From assembly GCA_036375895.1 (NCBI GenBank), contig DASVBJ010000075.1:1-5262 (forward strand): DNA of 5,262 bases, read 5' to 3'. The stretch comes from DASVBJ01 sp036375895. Its GTDB lineage: Bacteria > Actinomycetota > Actinomycetes > JACCUZ01. The translations under genes were made by a program, and so were the position numbers. Of this stretch, positions 1-4,737 are shown piece after piece (the first letter of the stretch is position 1; each line of letters begins with the position of its first letter). The notes under the pieces were generated by a model. That model searched no databases, was not told the DNA's origin, and was given only the letters and a program-made list of their open reading frames with translations.

Positions 1-810
1 GAGGGCGCGCGCCGCCTGTCCGACCCGGACGACTACGTGCGGCTCGAGCTGGGCCGGGCGCTGAGACAGAGCGTGCGGGTCGTGCCTGTTCTCGTCGGCG
101 GGACCACCGTGCCTGCGGCGCCGGACCTGCCCGACGAGCTGCAGGGGCTGGTCAACCGGCAGGCCGTCGTGCTCCACGACGAGACGTGGCACCAGGACGT
201 CGACGGTCTCGTGCGGTCCCTGCGCGGCGAGCCGGCCGTGCCGGCGAGACGCCGCCGTCCCCTCCTCGTAGGCGGCGTCATCGCCGCCGTGGTCGCCGTC
301 GGCCTGGCCGGTGCCGCCTGGCGGTGGGGGCCGGGCGACGGCGGGCAGCCGAGCGGTGGGCAGACGAGCGGTGGGCAGGCGAGCGACTCGACGGAGGGGA
401 TCGCCTCGTGCGCCCCGCCGAAGGGCCAGGGCTGGCAGCCGATAGCGGTCCTCAAGAACCAGACCGGCGTGACCAAGACGGACAGCGGCCCACTGGTCTT
501 CCGGGTGAAGGACGCGTACTGGCGCCCGCACGGGGAGACGTGGCAGGTCGAGCTCGACACGACGATGGAGAACGCGTCGCGCGACGACCAGTACCACGGG
601 GATTGGCGATACAAATCGCTCGTCGTCGCCCAGCGGGAGTTCCCCTGGACCTGTTACTCGCCGAGCCCCAACCTGGTCGCTCCAAGCACCGTCGGCGACG
701 CTCTCATCGGCTTCGACGTCCGGTGCAAGCCGGTCGGCTACATGGAGCTGATCATGGAGTTCGACCGGATCAGCGTCACCGACGAGACCCTCGAGCCAGG
801 AACCTGCTGA
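1..810 (+). CDS. TIR-domain transmembrane protein, 5' end missing
   Basis: The reading frame is open from base 1, so the start lies outside the window; 269 residues are visible. Residues 1-76 look like the C-terminal half of a bacterial TIR domain: an acidic loop (DPDDYVRLEL), a hydrophobic strand (VRVVPVLV), a DLPDELQGL segment and the NRQAVVLHDETWHQDVDGLV ending typical of TIR_2-type proteins. E16 in the RLEL segment is my candidate for the conserved TIR glutamate needed for NAD cleavage; this is an alignment by eye. A basic stop-transfer run (residues 83-86, RRRR) precedes one transmembrane helix (about 88-107). A Gly/Ser/Gln linker made of three 15-base repeats follows, then an exodomain of about 130 residues with four cysteines (137, 218, 242, 269) that could form two disulfides. 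Positive-inside topology puts the TIR domain in the cytoplasm and the exodomain outside. I do not recognise the exodomain family. A GTG at 37 could be called as a start, but it would cut the TIR domain and is unlikely. Confidence 0.82.
   Translation, partial: EGARRLSDPDDYVRLELGRALRQSVRVVPVLVGGTTVPAAPDLPDELQGLVNRQAVVLHDETWHQDVDGLVRSLRGEPAVPARRRRPLLVGGVIAAVVAVGLAGAAWRWGPGDGGQPSGGQTSGGQASDSTEGIASCAPPKGQGWQPIAVLKNQTGVTKTDSGPLVFRVKDAYWRPHGETWQVELDTTMENASRDDQYHGDWRYKSLVVAQREFPWTCYSPSPNLVAPSTVGDALIGFDVRCKPVGYMELIMEFDRISVTDETLEPGTC
343..387 (+). repeat. Three 15-bp tandem repeats in the TIR gene linker
   Basis: Three adjacent 15-base units (343-357, 358-372, 373-387) start with GGGCAG and differ at only a few positions. 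They encode GQPSG, GQTSG and GQASD, a flexible linker between the transmembrane helix and the exodomain. The length is a multiple of three, so copy-number change would alter linker length without a frameshift. Confidence 0.85.
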
Positions 811-821
811 CCCTCTCCTGG

Positions 822-886
822 CAGCGATCATGCAGTTCCCGTCGCCTGCCGCTGCGGAGGGGGCGACGGAAACTGCATGATCGCTG
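822..886. repeat. Long intergenic inverted repeat, possible terminator
   Basis: The left arm (822-846, beginning CAGCGATCATGCAGTT) and right arm (862-886, ending AACTGCATGATCGCTG) are reverse complements over 25 bases with one mismatch (C838 against A870) and a 15-base loop. The left arm begins 11 bases after the stop of the TIR gene, where a transcription terminator would sit, but no T-run follows. It shares its outer ends CAGCGA and TCGCTG with the inverted repeat at 2591-2641, so it may belong to a dispersed palindromic repeat family that also acts in transcript ending or mRNA 3' stability. Confidence 0.8.
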
Positions 887-887
887 T

Positions 888-949
888 CGGGCGGGAGGAC
901 GGGCCCGTCGGGCGAGAGGGCGGGAGGGCGAGCCGGCCCGTCGGGCGAG
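888..949. repeat. Degenerate GC-rich direct repeat upstream of the LCP gene
   Basis: The 15-mer GGCCCGTCGGGCGAG occurs exactly twice (902-916 and 935-949). Each copy is preceded by a GGGCGGGAGG-type block, so the stretch reads as two diverged units of about 30 bases. A small perfect hairpin (CGGGG/CCCCG, 952-966) lies just downstream. I see no coding function; shadow frames across it have biased composition only. Confidence 0.6.
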
Positions 950-985
950 TCCGGGGAAACGCCCCGCCCCCGCGTCCGCGATCGT

Positions 986-991
986 TAGCAT
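986..991 (+). promoter_or_regulatory. Probable -10 element of the LCP gene (leaderless)
   Basis: TAGCAT matches the actinobacterial TANNNT -10 pattern. Its last T is followed by six bases and then the ATG at 998, which places the transcription start on or next to the start codon. There is no purine-rich Shine-Dalgarno sequence, only GAAG touching the ATG. Both points fit a leaderless mRNA. No clear -35 is visible. Confidence 0.5.
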
Positions 992-997
992 CCGAAG

Positions 998-2071
998 ATG
1001 AGCGAGACCGTCGTTCCATGGGAGCGAGGGTCACCGGAGCCGAAGCCGCGTGGCCGTAGGCGTCGTCGCGTGCTGATCGCCCTGGCAGTGGTCTTCGTCC
1101 TGGTGGGCGCCGTCGCCGCGTTCGGCTGGGCGCGGATCAACAGCTACACCGGGAACGTGAAGCGGATCCCGAACGCCTTCCCGGCCCCGGATGCCGGCCC
1201 TCGTCCGGTCAAACCCCCGGCCGCAAAGAGCTCGCTCACGTTCCTGCTCGTCGCCTCGGACTCCCGGTCGCCGAAGCAGACCACGGGCCAAGGCGCATCG
1301 GGCGAGGCGTTCAAGGTCGGCGCACAGCGCACCGACACGATCATGCTGGTGCACCTGCCGAAGGGTCGCGACAAGGCCTACGTCGTCTCGATCCCGCGCG
1401 ACTCGTGGGTCGACATCCCGGGTCACGGCAAGGCGAAGATCAACGCTGCCTACTCCTGGGGCGGCTCCCCGCTGCTGATCAGCACGATCGAGCAGGTCAC
1501 CGACGTACGCATCGACCATCTCGCGATCATCGACTTCGCCGGCTTCATGGGCATGACGACCGCGCTCGACGGCGTCGACGTCAAGGTGTCCCAGACGACC
1601 GTCGACCCCGAGTCCGGGCGCACCTTCCATGCGGGCCTGAACCACCTCGAGGGTGAGGCGGCCCTCGACTTCGTCCAGCAGCGCTACGGCCTGCCGCACG
1701 GCGACCTCGACCGGGTGCAGCGCCAGCAGGGCTTCCTGCGCGCGCTGATGAGCAAGGCGGCCAGCAATGGCACGCTCAGCAACCCGTTCAAGCTCGACGA
1801 CCTGTTGCAGGCCGTGACCAAGTCGGTGAGCGTCGACGAGTCCCTGACCGACGGCGACATGCGCTCGCTCGCCTTCAGCCTGCGGGACCTGCGCCCCGGC
1901 GACATGACATTCATGACCGCACCCGTGGCCGGCCTCGGCCGCGAGAAGGGGCAGAGCATCGTGCGGCTCGACTGGGCCAAGGCCCGGACGCTGTGGACGG
2001 CGATGCGCAACGACAAGATGTCGGACTACGTCCGGCACACCCGCGGCAACGACGTCTCCGCAGTGCGCTGA
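998..2071 (+). CDS. LytR-CpsA-Psr (LCP) family cell-wall ligase
   Basis: This complete 357-residue protein is an LCP-family enzyme. Family members transfer polyprenyl-phosphate-linked glycopolymers (teichoic acids, capsule, or arabinogalactan in mycolata) onto peptidoglycan on the outer face of the membrane. A cytoplasmic tail ends in a basic run (GRRRRR, about 19-24), then comes one signal-anchor helix (about 25-46), a Pro-rich spacer (60-76) and the LCP domain (about 79-250). The family's acidic and arginine positions are intact: SDSR (87-90), QRTDT (110-114), SIPRD (131-135), KINAAYSWGG (147-156) and QQRYGLPHGDLDRVQRQQ (227-244). These include the aspartates and arginines expected to bind Mg and the lipid pyrophosphate. 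Residues 251-357 form a C-terminal extension ending hydrophilic. The ATG is preferred because the anchor helix and basic tail are complete and a -10 sits at leaderless distance. No partner glycosyltransferase gene is visible, so the polymer transferred cannot be named. Confidence 0.93.
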   Translation: MSETVVPWERGSPEPKPRGRRRRRVLIALAVVFVLVGAVAAFGWARINSYTGNVKRIPNAFPAPDAGPRPVKPPAAKSSLTFLLVASDSRSPKQTTGQGASGEAFKVGAQRTDTIMLVHLPKGRDKAYVVSIPRDSWVDIPGHGKAKINAAYSWGGSPLLISTIEQVTDVRIDHLAIIDFAGFMGMTTALDGVDVKVSQTTVDPESGRTFHAGLNHLEGEAALDFVQQRYGLPHGDLDRVQRQQGFLRALMSKAASNGTLSNPFKLDDLLQAVTKSVSVDESLTDGDMRSLAFSLRDLRPGDMTFMTAPVAGLGREKGQSIVRLDWAKARTLWTAMRNDKMSDYVRHTRGNDVSAVR

Positions 2072-2102
2072 CCCTGCGCTACGGATCACACCGACGCCTC
2101 GG

Positions 2103-2121
2103 CGGGCGGTACGGCCGCCCG
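2103..2121 (+). terminator. Possible GC hairpin terminator after the LCP gene
   Basis: CGGGCGG (2103-2109) pairs with CCGCCCG (2115-2121) across a five-base loop, about 30 bases after the LCP stop. There is no T-run. In DNA this rich in GC, seven-base stems arise easily by chance, so this is only a candidate. Confidence 0.3.
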
Positions 2122-2205
2122 GCACTCGACTGTCCGCCCGGGACGCCGGCTGCGTCAGGGGCTCGGACGAGCACGCGACGCCGGCACCTGTGGCAGCGTG
2201 AAGAG

Positions 2206-2556
2206 ATGACCACGACGGAGCTGCTGTTTGCTGGAGTCCCCGTGGCCGACTTCGCCGCCGCGGTGGCCTGGTACGGCCGGCTGTTCGGCCGCCCGGCGGA
2301 CGTGGTCGTGGCCGAGGCCGAGGTGATGTGGCGGGTCGCCCCCACGGGCTGGGTGTACGTGATCGCGGACGCCGGACACGCCGGCCACGCCCTGGTGACG
2401 ATCTCGGTGTCCGACCTGGACGAGGCGATCGCGGAGCTGAACGCTCGCGGCATCACCCCCAACGCCGTCGAGGTCATCGACGGCGCAGGGCGGAAGGCGC
2501 CGGTCACCGACCCGGACGGCAACACGATCGCCTTCATCGAGGTGCCGTCGCGCTAG
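2206..2556 (+). CDS. Small VOC-family (glyoxalase/bleomycin-resistance fold) protein
   Basis: A 116-residue protein with the two half-modules of a vicinal oxygen chelate domain. The first half is about residues 6-55 (FAGVPVADFAAAVAWYGRLFG, with the usual helix after the first strand). The second is about 62-113 (ISVSDLDEAIAELNARG, then the hallmark DPDGNTIAFIEVP). It is cytoplasmic, with no signal peptide. By eye, the positions that usually carry the metal ligands (His/Glu at the strand ends) are not His or Glu here, so a metal-dependent glyoxalase or dioxygenase activity is doubtful; a binding or sequestration role is equally possible. The ATG at 2206 gives the standard N terminus. No good Shine-Dalgarno is seen; CAGCGT at 2194-2199 could be a weak leaderless -10. 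The frame stays open upstream to 1993, but that part overlaps the LCP gene and lacks family similarity. The gene stands alone, 134 bases after the LCP gene. Confidence 0.85.
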   Translation: MTTTELLFAGVPVADFAAAVAWYGRLFGRPADVVVAEAEVMWRVAPTGWVYVIADAGHAGHALVTISVSDLDEAIAELNARGITPNAVEVIDGAGRKAPVTDPDGNTIAFIEVPSR

Positions 2557-2590
2557 CCAGCCGCCCGGCCGGCGCGGCTTCCATGATCGT

Positions 2591-2641
2591 CAGCGACCTT
2601 GTTGCGCGACACGCCCGGCGAGTCGCGCAACAAGGTCGCTG
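2591..2641. repeat. Perfect 20-bp intergenic inverted repeat, possible terminator
   Basis: CAGCGACCTTGTTGCGCGAC (2591-2610) is the exact reverse complement of 2622-2641, with an 11-base loop that can itself pair (CGC 2612-2614 with GCG 2618-2620). As + strand RNA the stem can extend outward through G-U and Watson-Crick pairs to about 2584-2648. It begins 34 bases after the VOC stop. No T-run follows. Its outer ends match those of the inverted repeat at 822-886. Confidence 0.88.
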
Positions 2642-2650
2642 GTGGTTGCG

Positions 2651-2701
2651 TCCTCGGCGTCCTCGACATCCTCGGCTCTCGGCGTCCTCGGCTCTCGGTG
2701 A
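2651..2701. repeat. Short CCTCGG-type tandem repeat upstream of the zinc-ribbon gene
   Basis: A low-complexity stretch built of CCTCGG-like blocks. The clearest part is two adjacent 16-base units, 2670-2685 and 2686-2701, both starting CCTCGGCTCTCGG and matching at 14 of 16 positions. It lies between the inverted repeat and the promoter region, with no evident coding role. Confidence 0.6.
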
Positions 2702-2707
2702 CCGCGC

Positions 2708-2737
2708 TGGACGGCACGCCCCGGCGTACCGCACAAT
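2708..2737 (+). promoter_or_regulatory. Candidate promoter of the FmdB/Ruc-like gene
   Basis: A weak -35 candidate TGGACG (2708-2713) and a -10 candidate CACAAT (2732-2737, four of six matches to TATAAT) are 18 bases apart. They would start transcription near 2744, inside the CIRCE operator. Repressor binding there would block initiation, the geometry expected for HrcA control. The hexamers alone are weak; the operator position makes them credible. Confidence 0.4.
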
Positions 2738-2763
2738 TAGCACTCAGTGGCGGCGAGTGCCAG
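2737..2763. promoter_or_regulatory. CIRCE element (HrcA operator)
   Basis: TTAGCACTC (2737-2745), nine bases, then GAGTGCCAG (2755-2763). The consensus is TTAGCACTC-N9-GAGTGCTAA: the left half matches 9 of 9, the right half 7 of 9, and the spacer is exactly nine. HrcA represses class I heat-shock genes (groES/groEL and others) through this site and releases it on heat stress. It ends 29 bases before the GTG of the zinc-ribbon gene, in the + strand promoter region, so that gene is the obvious target. The hrcA gene itself is not in the window. Confidence 0.88.
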
Positions 2764-2779
2764 GCCGCCGTTCGAGTCC

Positions 2780-2785
2780 AGGAGG
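2780..2785 (+). promoter_or_regulatory. Strong ribosome binding site fixing the GTG start
   Basis: AGGAGG lies seven bases before the GTG at 2793. It is the best Shine-Dalgarno sequence in the window and decides the start of the zinc-ribbon gene, whose frame is open far upstream. Confidence 0.9.
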
Positions 2786-2792
2786 ACGGTCC

Positions 2793-3122
2793 GTGCCGAC
2801 CTACCAGTACGCCTGCACCGAGTGCGACCACGGCTTCGAGGCGGTCCAGTCGTTCAGTGACGACGCGCTGACCGAGTGCCCCCAGTGCGACGGCCGGCTG
2901 CGCAAGGTGTTCAACTCCGTGGGCATCGTGTTCAAGGGCTCCGGCTTCTACCGCACCGACAGCCGCGAGAAGGCCCCGACGCCTGCCGGCGCCAAGGGCG
3001 ACGGCGGCAAGACCGAGACCAAGAGCACCTCCGACAGCTCGTCCGCGGCCACCAAGGCCGACACCTCGTCCTCGTCCTCTACCTCGTCCGCCGCCGCGTC
3101 CACAGCGGGCAGCGCGGCCTGA
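2793..3122 (+). CDS. FmdB-family zinc-ribbon protein, Ruc-like redox chaperone candidate
   Basis: A 109-residue protein with a GTG start set by a strong AGGAGG. The N-terminal part (1-33) is an FmdB/CxxC zinc ribbon: PTYQYACTEC with C8 and C11, then CPQC with C29 and C32, expected to hold one zinc. A conserved block follows (RLRKVFNSVGIVFKGSGFYRTD, about 34-56). The rest (about 57-109) is low-complexity Lys, Ser, Thr and Ala, probably disordered. This layout matches M. tuberculosis Rv0991c (Ruc), described as a chaperone activated when its zinc cysteines are oxidised, with a disordered tail. The CIRCE operator upstream supports heat-shock control, and as I recall Rv0991c is also HrcA-responsive. 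Older 'FmdB regulatory protein' names are historical; I see no DNA-binding fold. Gene identity is firm, chaperone activity is inferred. Confidence 0.92.
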   Translation: MPTYQYACTECDHGFEAVQSFSDDALTECPQCDGRLRKVFNSVGIVFKGSGFYRTDSREKAPTPAGAKGDGGKTETKSTSDSSSAATKADTSSSSSTSSAAASTAGSAA

Positions 3123-3161
3123 CCGCCTGTGGACCGGTCCGAGTGGCCGGCCCCGCGCCGA

Positions 3162-3167
3162 TAGCCT
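3162..3167 (+). promoter_or_regulatory. Probable -10 element of the MTA phosphorylase gene (leaderless)
   Basis: TAGCCT fits TANNNT and is followed by seven bases and then the ATG at 3175. There is no Shine-Dalgarno sequence in front of that ATG. As with the LCP gene, this suggests transcription starting at the start codon. It would give the purine-salvage gene its own promoter, separate from the HrcA-controlled gene 52 bases upstream. No clear -35 is seen. Confidence 0.45.
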
Positions 3168-3174
3168 CGGCGCC

Positions 3175-4005
3175 ATGACGAGCACGACGTACGACGGTCC
3201 CCGCGCCGAGGTCGGGGTGATCGGGGGCTCCGGTCTCTACGCCTTCCTCGACAACGCGAGCACGGTCGAGGTGGACACCCCGTGGGGGCCGCCCAGCGAC
3301 CCGCTGACGATCGGCGAGCTCGCCGGGCGCCGGGTGGCGTTCCTCCCCCGTCACGGGCGCGACCACCGCTTCCCGCCGCACCGGGTCAACTACCGCGCGA
3401 ACATCTGGGCGCTGCGCACCGTCGGCGTGCGGCAGGTGTTCGGGCCGTGCGCGGTCGGCTCGCTCAAGATCGAGCACGACGCCGGCACGGTGGTCGTCCC
3501 CGACCAGCTCGTCGACCGCACGTGGGGGCGCGGGCACACGTTCTACGACGACGAGGGCCCGGTCGTCCACGTCGCCTTCGCCGACCCCTACTGCCCGGTC
3601 GGGCGGGCCGCCGCGCTCGAGGCCGGCCGCCGGCAGGGCCTCGGGCCGGTCGACGGCGGCACGCTCGTCGTCGTGAACGGTCCGCGGTTCTCCTCACGCG
3701 CGGAGTCCCTGTGGCACCAGGGGCCGGGCTGGTCGGTCGTCGGCATGACCGGCCTCCCTGAGGCGGCGTTGGCCCGCGAGCTCGCGCTCTGCTACACGTC
3801 CGTCGCGCTGGTCACCGACCTCGACGCCGGGCTCGAGCACGGCCAGGGCGTCACGCACGACGAGGTGCTGCGGGTCTTCGCCGCCAACGTCGAGAAGGTG
3901 CGCGGCCTGCTCGTCGAGGCCATCGGGGCGCTCCCGCCCGTCGACGCCGACTGCTCCTGCCGGCACGCCCTCGACGGGCAGAAGCTGCCGTTCGAGCTGC
4001 CATGA
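3175..4005 (+). CDS. mtnP: S-methyl-5'-thioadenosine phosphorylase family protein (MTAP/PNP)
   Basis: A 276-residue cytoplasmic enzyme of the MTAP branch of the purine nucleoside phosphorylase family. These enzymes split methylthioadenosine (from polyamine and other SAM-using pathways) with phosphate into adenine and methylthioribose-1-phosphate. Visible signatures: phosphate-binding GVIGGSGLY (14-22), LPRHGRDH with PHRVNYRANI (57-77), NGPRFSSRAES (168-178), VGMTGLPEAALARELALCY (189-207) and the base-recognition loop VTDLDAG (213-219, D215 and D217), then a C-terminal C260-S-C262 and HALDGQKLPFELP. Length is normal for the family. Substrate choice (methylthioadenosine, methylthioinosine or other 6-substituted purine nucleosides) cannot be settled by eye: the paired aspartates favour an adenine base, but the loop differs from the TDYD of animal MTAP. 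The stop overlaps the next start (ATGA at 4002-4005), implying translational coupling. Confidence 0.92.
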   Translation: MTSTTYDGPRAEVGVIGGSGLYAFLDNASTVEVDTPWGPPSDPLTIGELAGRRVAFLPRHGRDHRFPPHRVNYRANIWALRTVGVRQVFGPCAVGSLKIEHDAGTVVVPDQLVDRTWGRGHTFYDDEGPVVHVAFADPYCPVGRAAALEAGRRQGLGPVDGGTLVVVNGPRFSSRAESLWHQGPGWSVVGMTGLPEAALARELALCYTSVALVTDLDAGLEHGQGVTHDEVLRVFAANVEKVRGLLVEAIGALPPVDADCSCRHALDGQKLPFELP

Positions 4006-4682
4006 CCGGGGGCGGCGGCCGCGGTCTCGTGGGCACCGCCGCCTGGTGGCGCGACCTGCGCCGGTCGGTGACGTGGCATCGACGGCTCCTCGCGGCCGGC
4101 CTGTTCGCGGGGGCGGTGGCGATGGCGCTCTCCGCGCTGACACCTCCGCCGCCGCCGTCGGTGCGCGTCCTCGCCGTGGCCCACGACCTGCCCGCCGGGG
4201 CGACGCTGCGGCCGGACGACCTGCGGCCGGTGGAGCTGCCGCCGGCGGCCGTGCCGGCCGGCGCGGCGACGGCCGCGCCGGAGGTGACCGGCCGGGTGCT
4301 GGCCGTGCCGATGCGCTCGGGTGAGCCGCTCGTCGACCTGCGGCTGGTCGGCCGGTCGCTGCTGGAGGCCTACGGCGACGAGCTGGTCGCGACACCGGTG
4401 CGCATCGCCGACGCGGCGTCGGCCCGGCTGGTGCGGGCGGGTGACGTGGTCGACGTGCTCGCCGCCGTGCCGTCGCAGTCCGGCGGCACCGGCACGGCGG
4501 CCCTGGTGGCCGCCGCGGTGCGGGTGGTGAGCGTGCTGCCGCCGGACGAGTCGTCGGTGCTCGGCGCGAGCGACCTCGGCGAGGGGGCGCTGCTCCTGCT
4601 CGCCACGACGTCCGCCACCGCGAGCCGTCTGGCCGGTGCGGCGGTCACCTCGCGACTGTCGGTGACGATCAGGAGCACGTGA
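4002..4682 (+). CDS. SAF-domain / RcpC (CpaB-like) membrane-anchored protein
   Basis: A 226-residue protein whose ATG overlaps the stop of the upstream gene by four bases, with no strong Shine-Dalgarno, so it probably depends on translational coupling. After a basic N-terminal segment (R17, R20, R21, R27, R28) there is one membrane helix (about 29-46) and a PPPPPP run (48-52 region). A SAF domain follows (about 53-115: VLAVAHDLPAGATLRPDDLRP, ending AVPMRSGEPLVDLRL). Then comes an RcpC/CpaB-type domain (about 123-224), with RIADAASARLVRAGDVVDVLA and a Ser/Gly loop at 158-164. The bulk should lie outside the membrane. CpaB proteins serve Flp/Tad pilus assembly, but no pilus gene is visible here and the protein is shorter than typical CpaB, so a pilus role is unproven. 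Such stand-alone SAF proteins near mscL are common in Actinobacteria, as I recall, and their function is unknown. Confidence 0.85.
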   Translation: MTGGGGRGLVGTAAWWRDLRRSVTWHRRLLAAGLFAGAVAMALSALTPPPPPSVRVLAVAHDLPAGATLRPDDLRPVELPPAAVPAGAATAAPEVTGRVLAVPMRSGEPLVDLRLVGRSLLEAYGDELVATPVRIADAASARLVRAGDVVDVLAAVPSQSGGTGTAALVAAAVRVVSVLPPDESSVLGASDLGEGALLLLATTSATASRLAGAAVTSRLSVTIRST

Positions 4683-4724
4683 CAGCGGGGCGCCGCGTCT
4701 GCCACGGTGTGATCACCTACGCCG

Positions 4725-4732
4725 AGAGGGGA
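4725..4732 (+). promoter_or_regulatory. Ribosome binding site of mscL
   Basis: The purine run AGAGGGGA ends five bases before the GTG at 4738 and supports that start. The 55-base gap from the SAF gene contains an 8-base palindrome (GTGATCAC, 4709-4716) but no convincing promoter, so mscL may be read through from the upstream genes. Confidence 0.7.
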
Positions 4733-4737
4733 CAGCG

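Noticed and set aside
343..387. Tandem 15-mers as a CRISPR array
   Set aside because: The units are contiguous without spacers and encode an in-frame linker.
186..1001. 271-codon + strand open frame across the TIR gene and the following intergenic repeats
   Set aside because: Arg/Ala/Gly-rich shadow frame; it runs through an inverted repeat and direct repeats, while the TIR frame has clear domain structure.
1031..2125. 364-codon open frame on the minus strand opposite the LCP gene
   Set aside because: It is a mirror of a well-supported LCP gene in GC-rich DNA, has low-complexity Arg/Val/Asp/Ala composition, and carries no family motif.
822..2641. The two inverted repeats as ends of one mobile element carrying the LCP and VOC genes
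   Set aside because: Each repeat is its own hairpin with different arm cores, there is no transposase between them, and the enclosed genes are ordinary chromosomal types.
2599..2871. 90-codon + strand open frame starting inside the perfect inverted repeat
   Set aside because: Its N terminus is simply the translated palindrome, it runs through the tandem repeat, CIRCE and Shine-Dalgarno region, and it overlaps the zinc-ribbon gene in another frame.
3694..4395. 233-codon minus-strand open frame over the mtnP/SAF junction
   Set aside because: Composition is nearly all Arg, Pro and Ala, and both + strand genes beneath it have strong family signatures.
4709..4716. GTGATCAC palindrome before mscL as an operator
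   Set aside because: An isolated 8-base palindrome with no extended symmetry or known motif is expected by chance.
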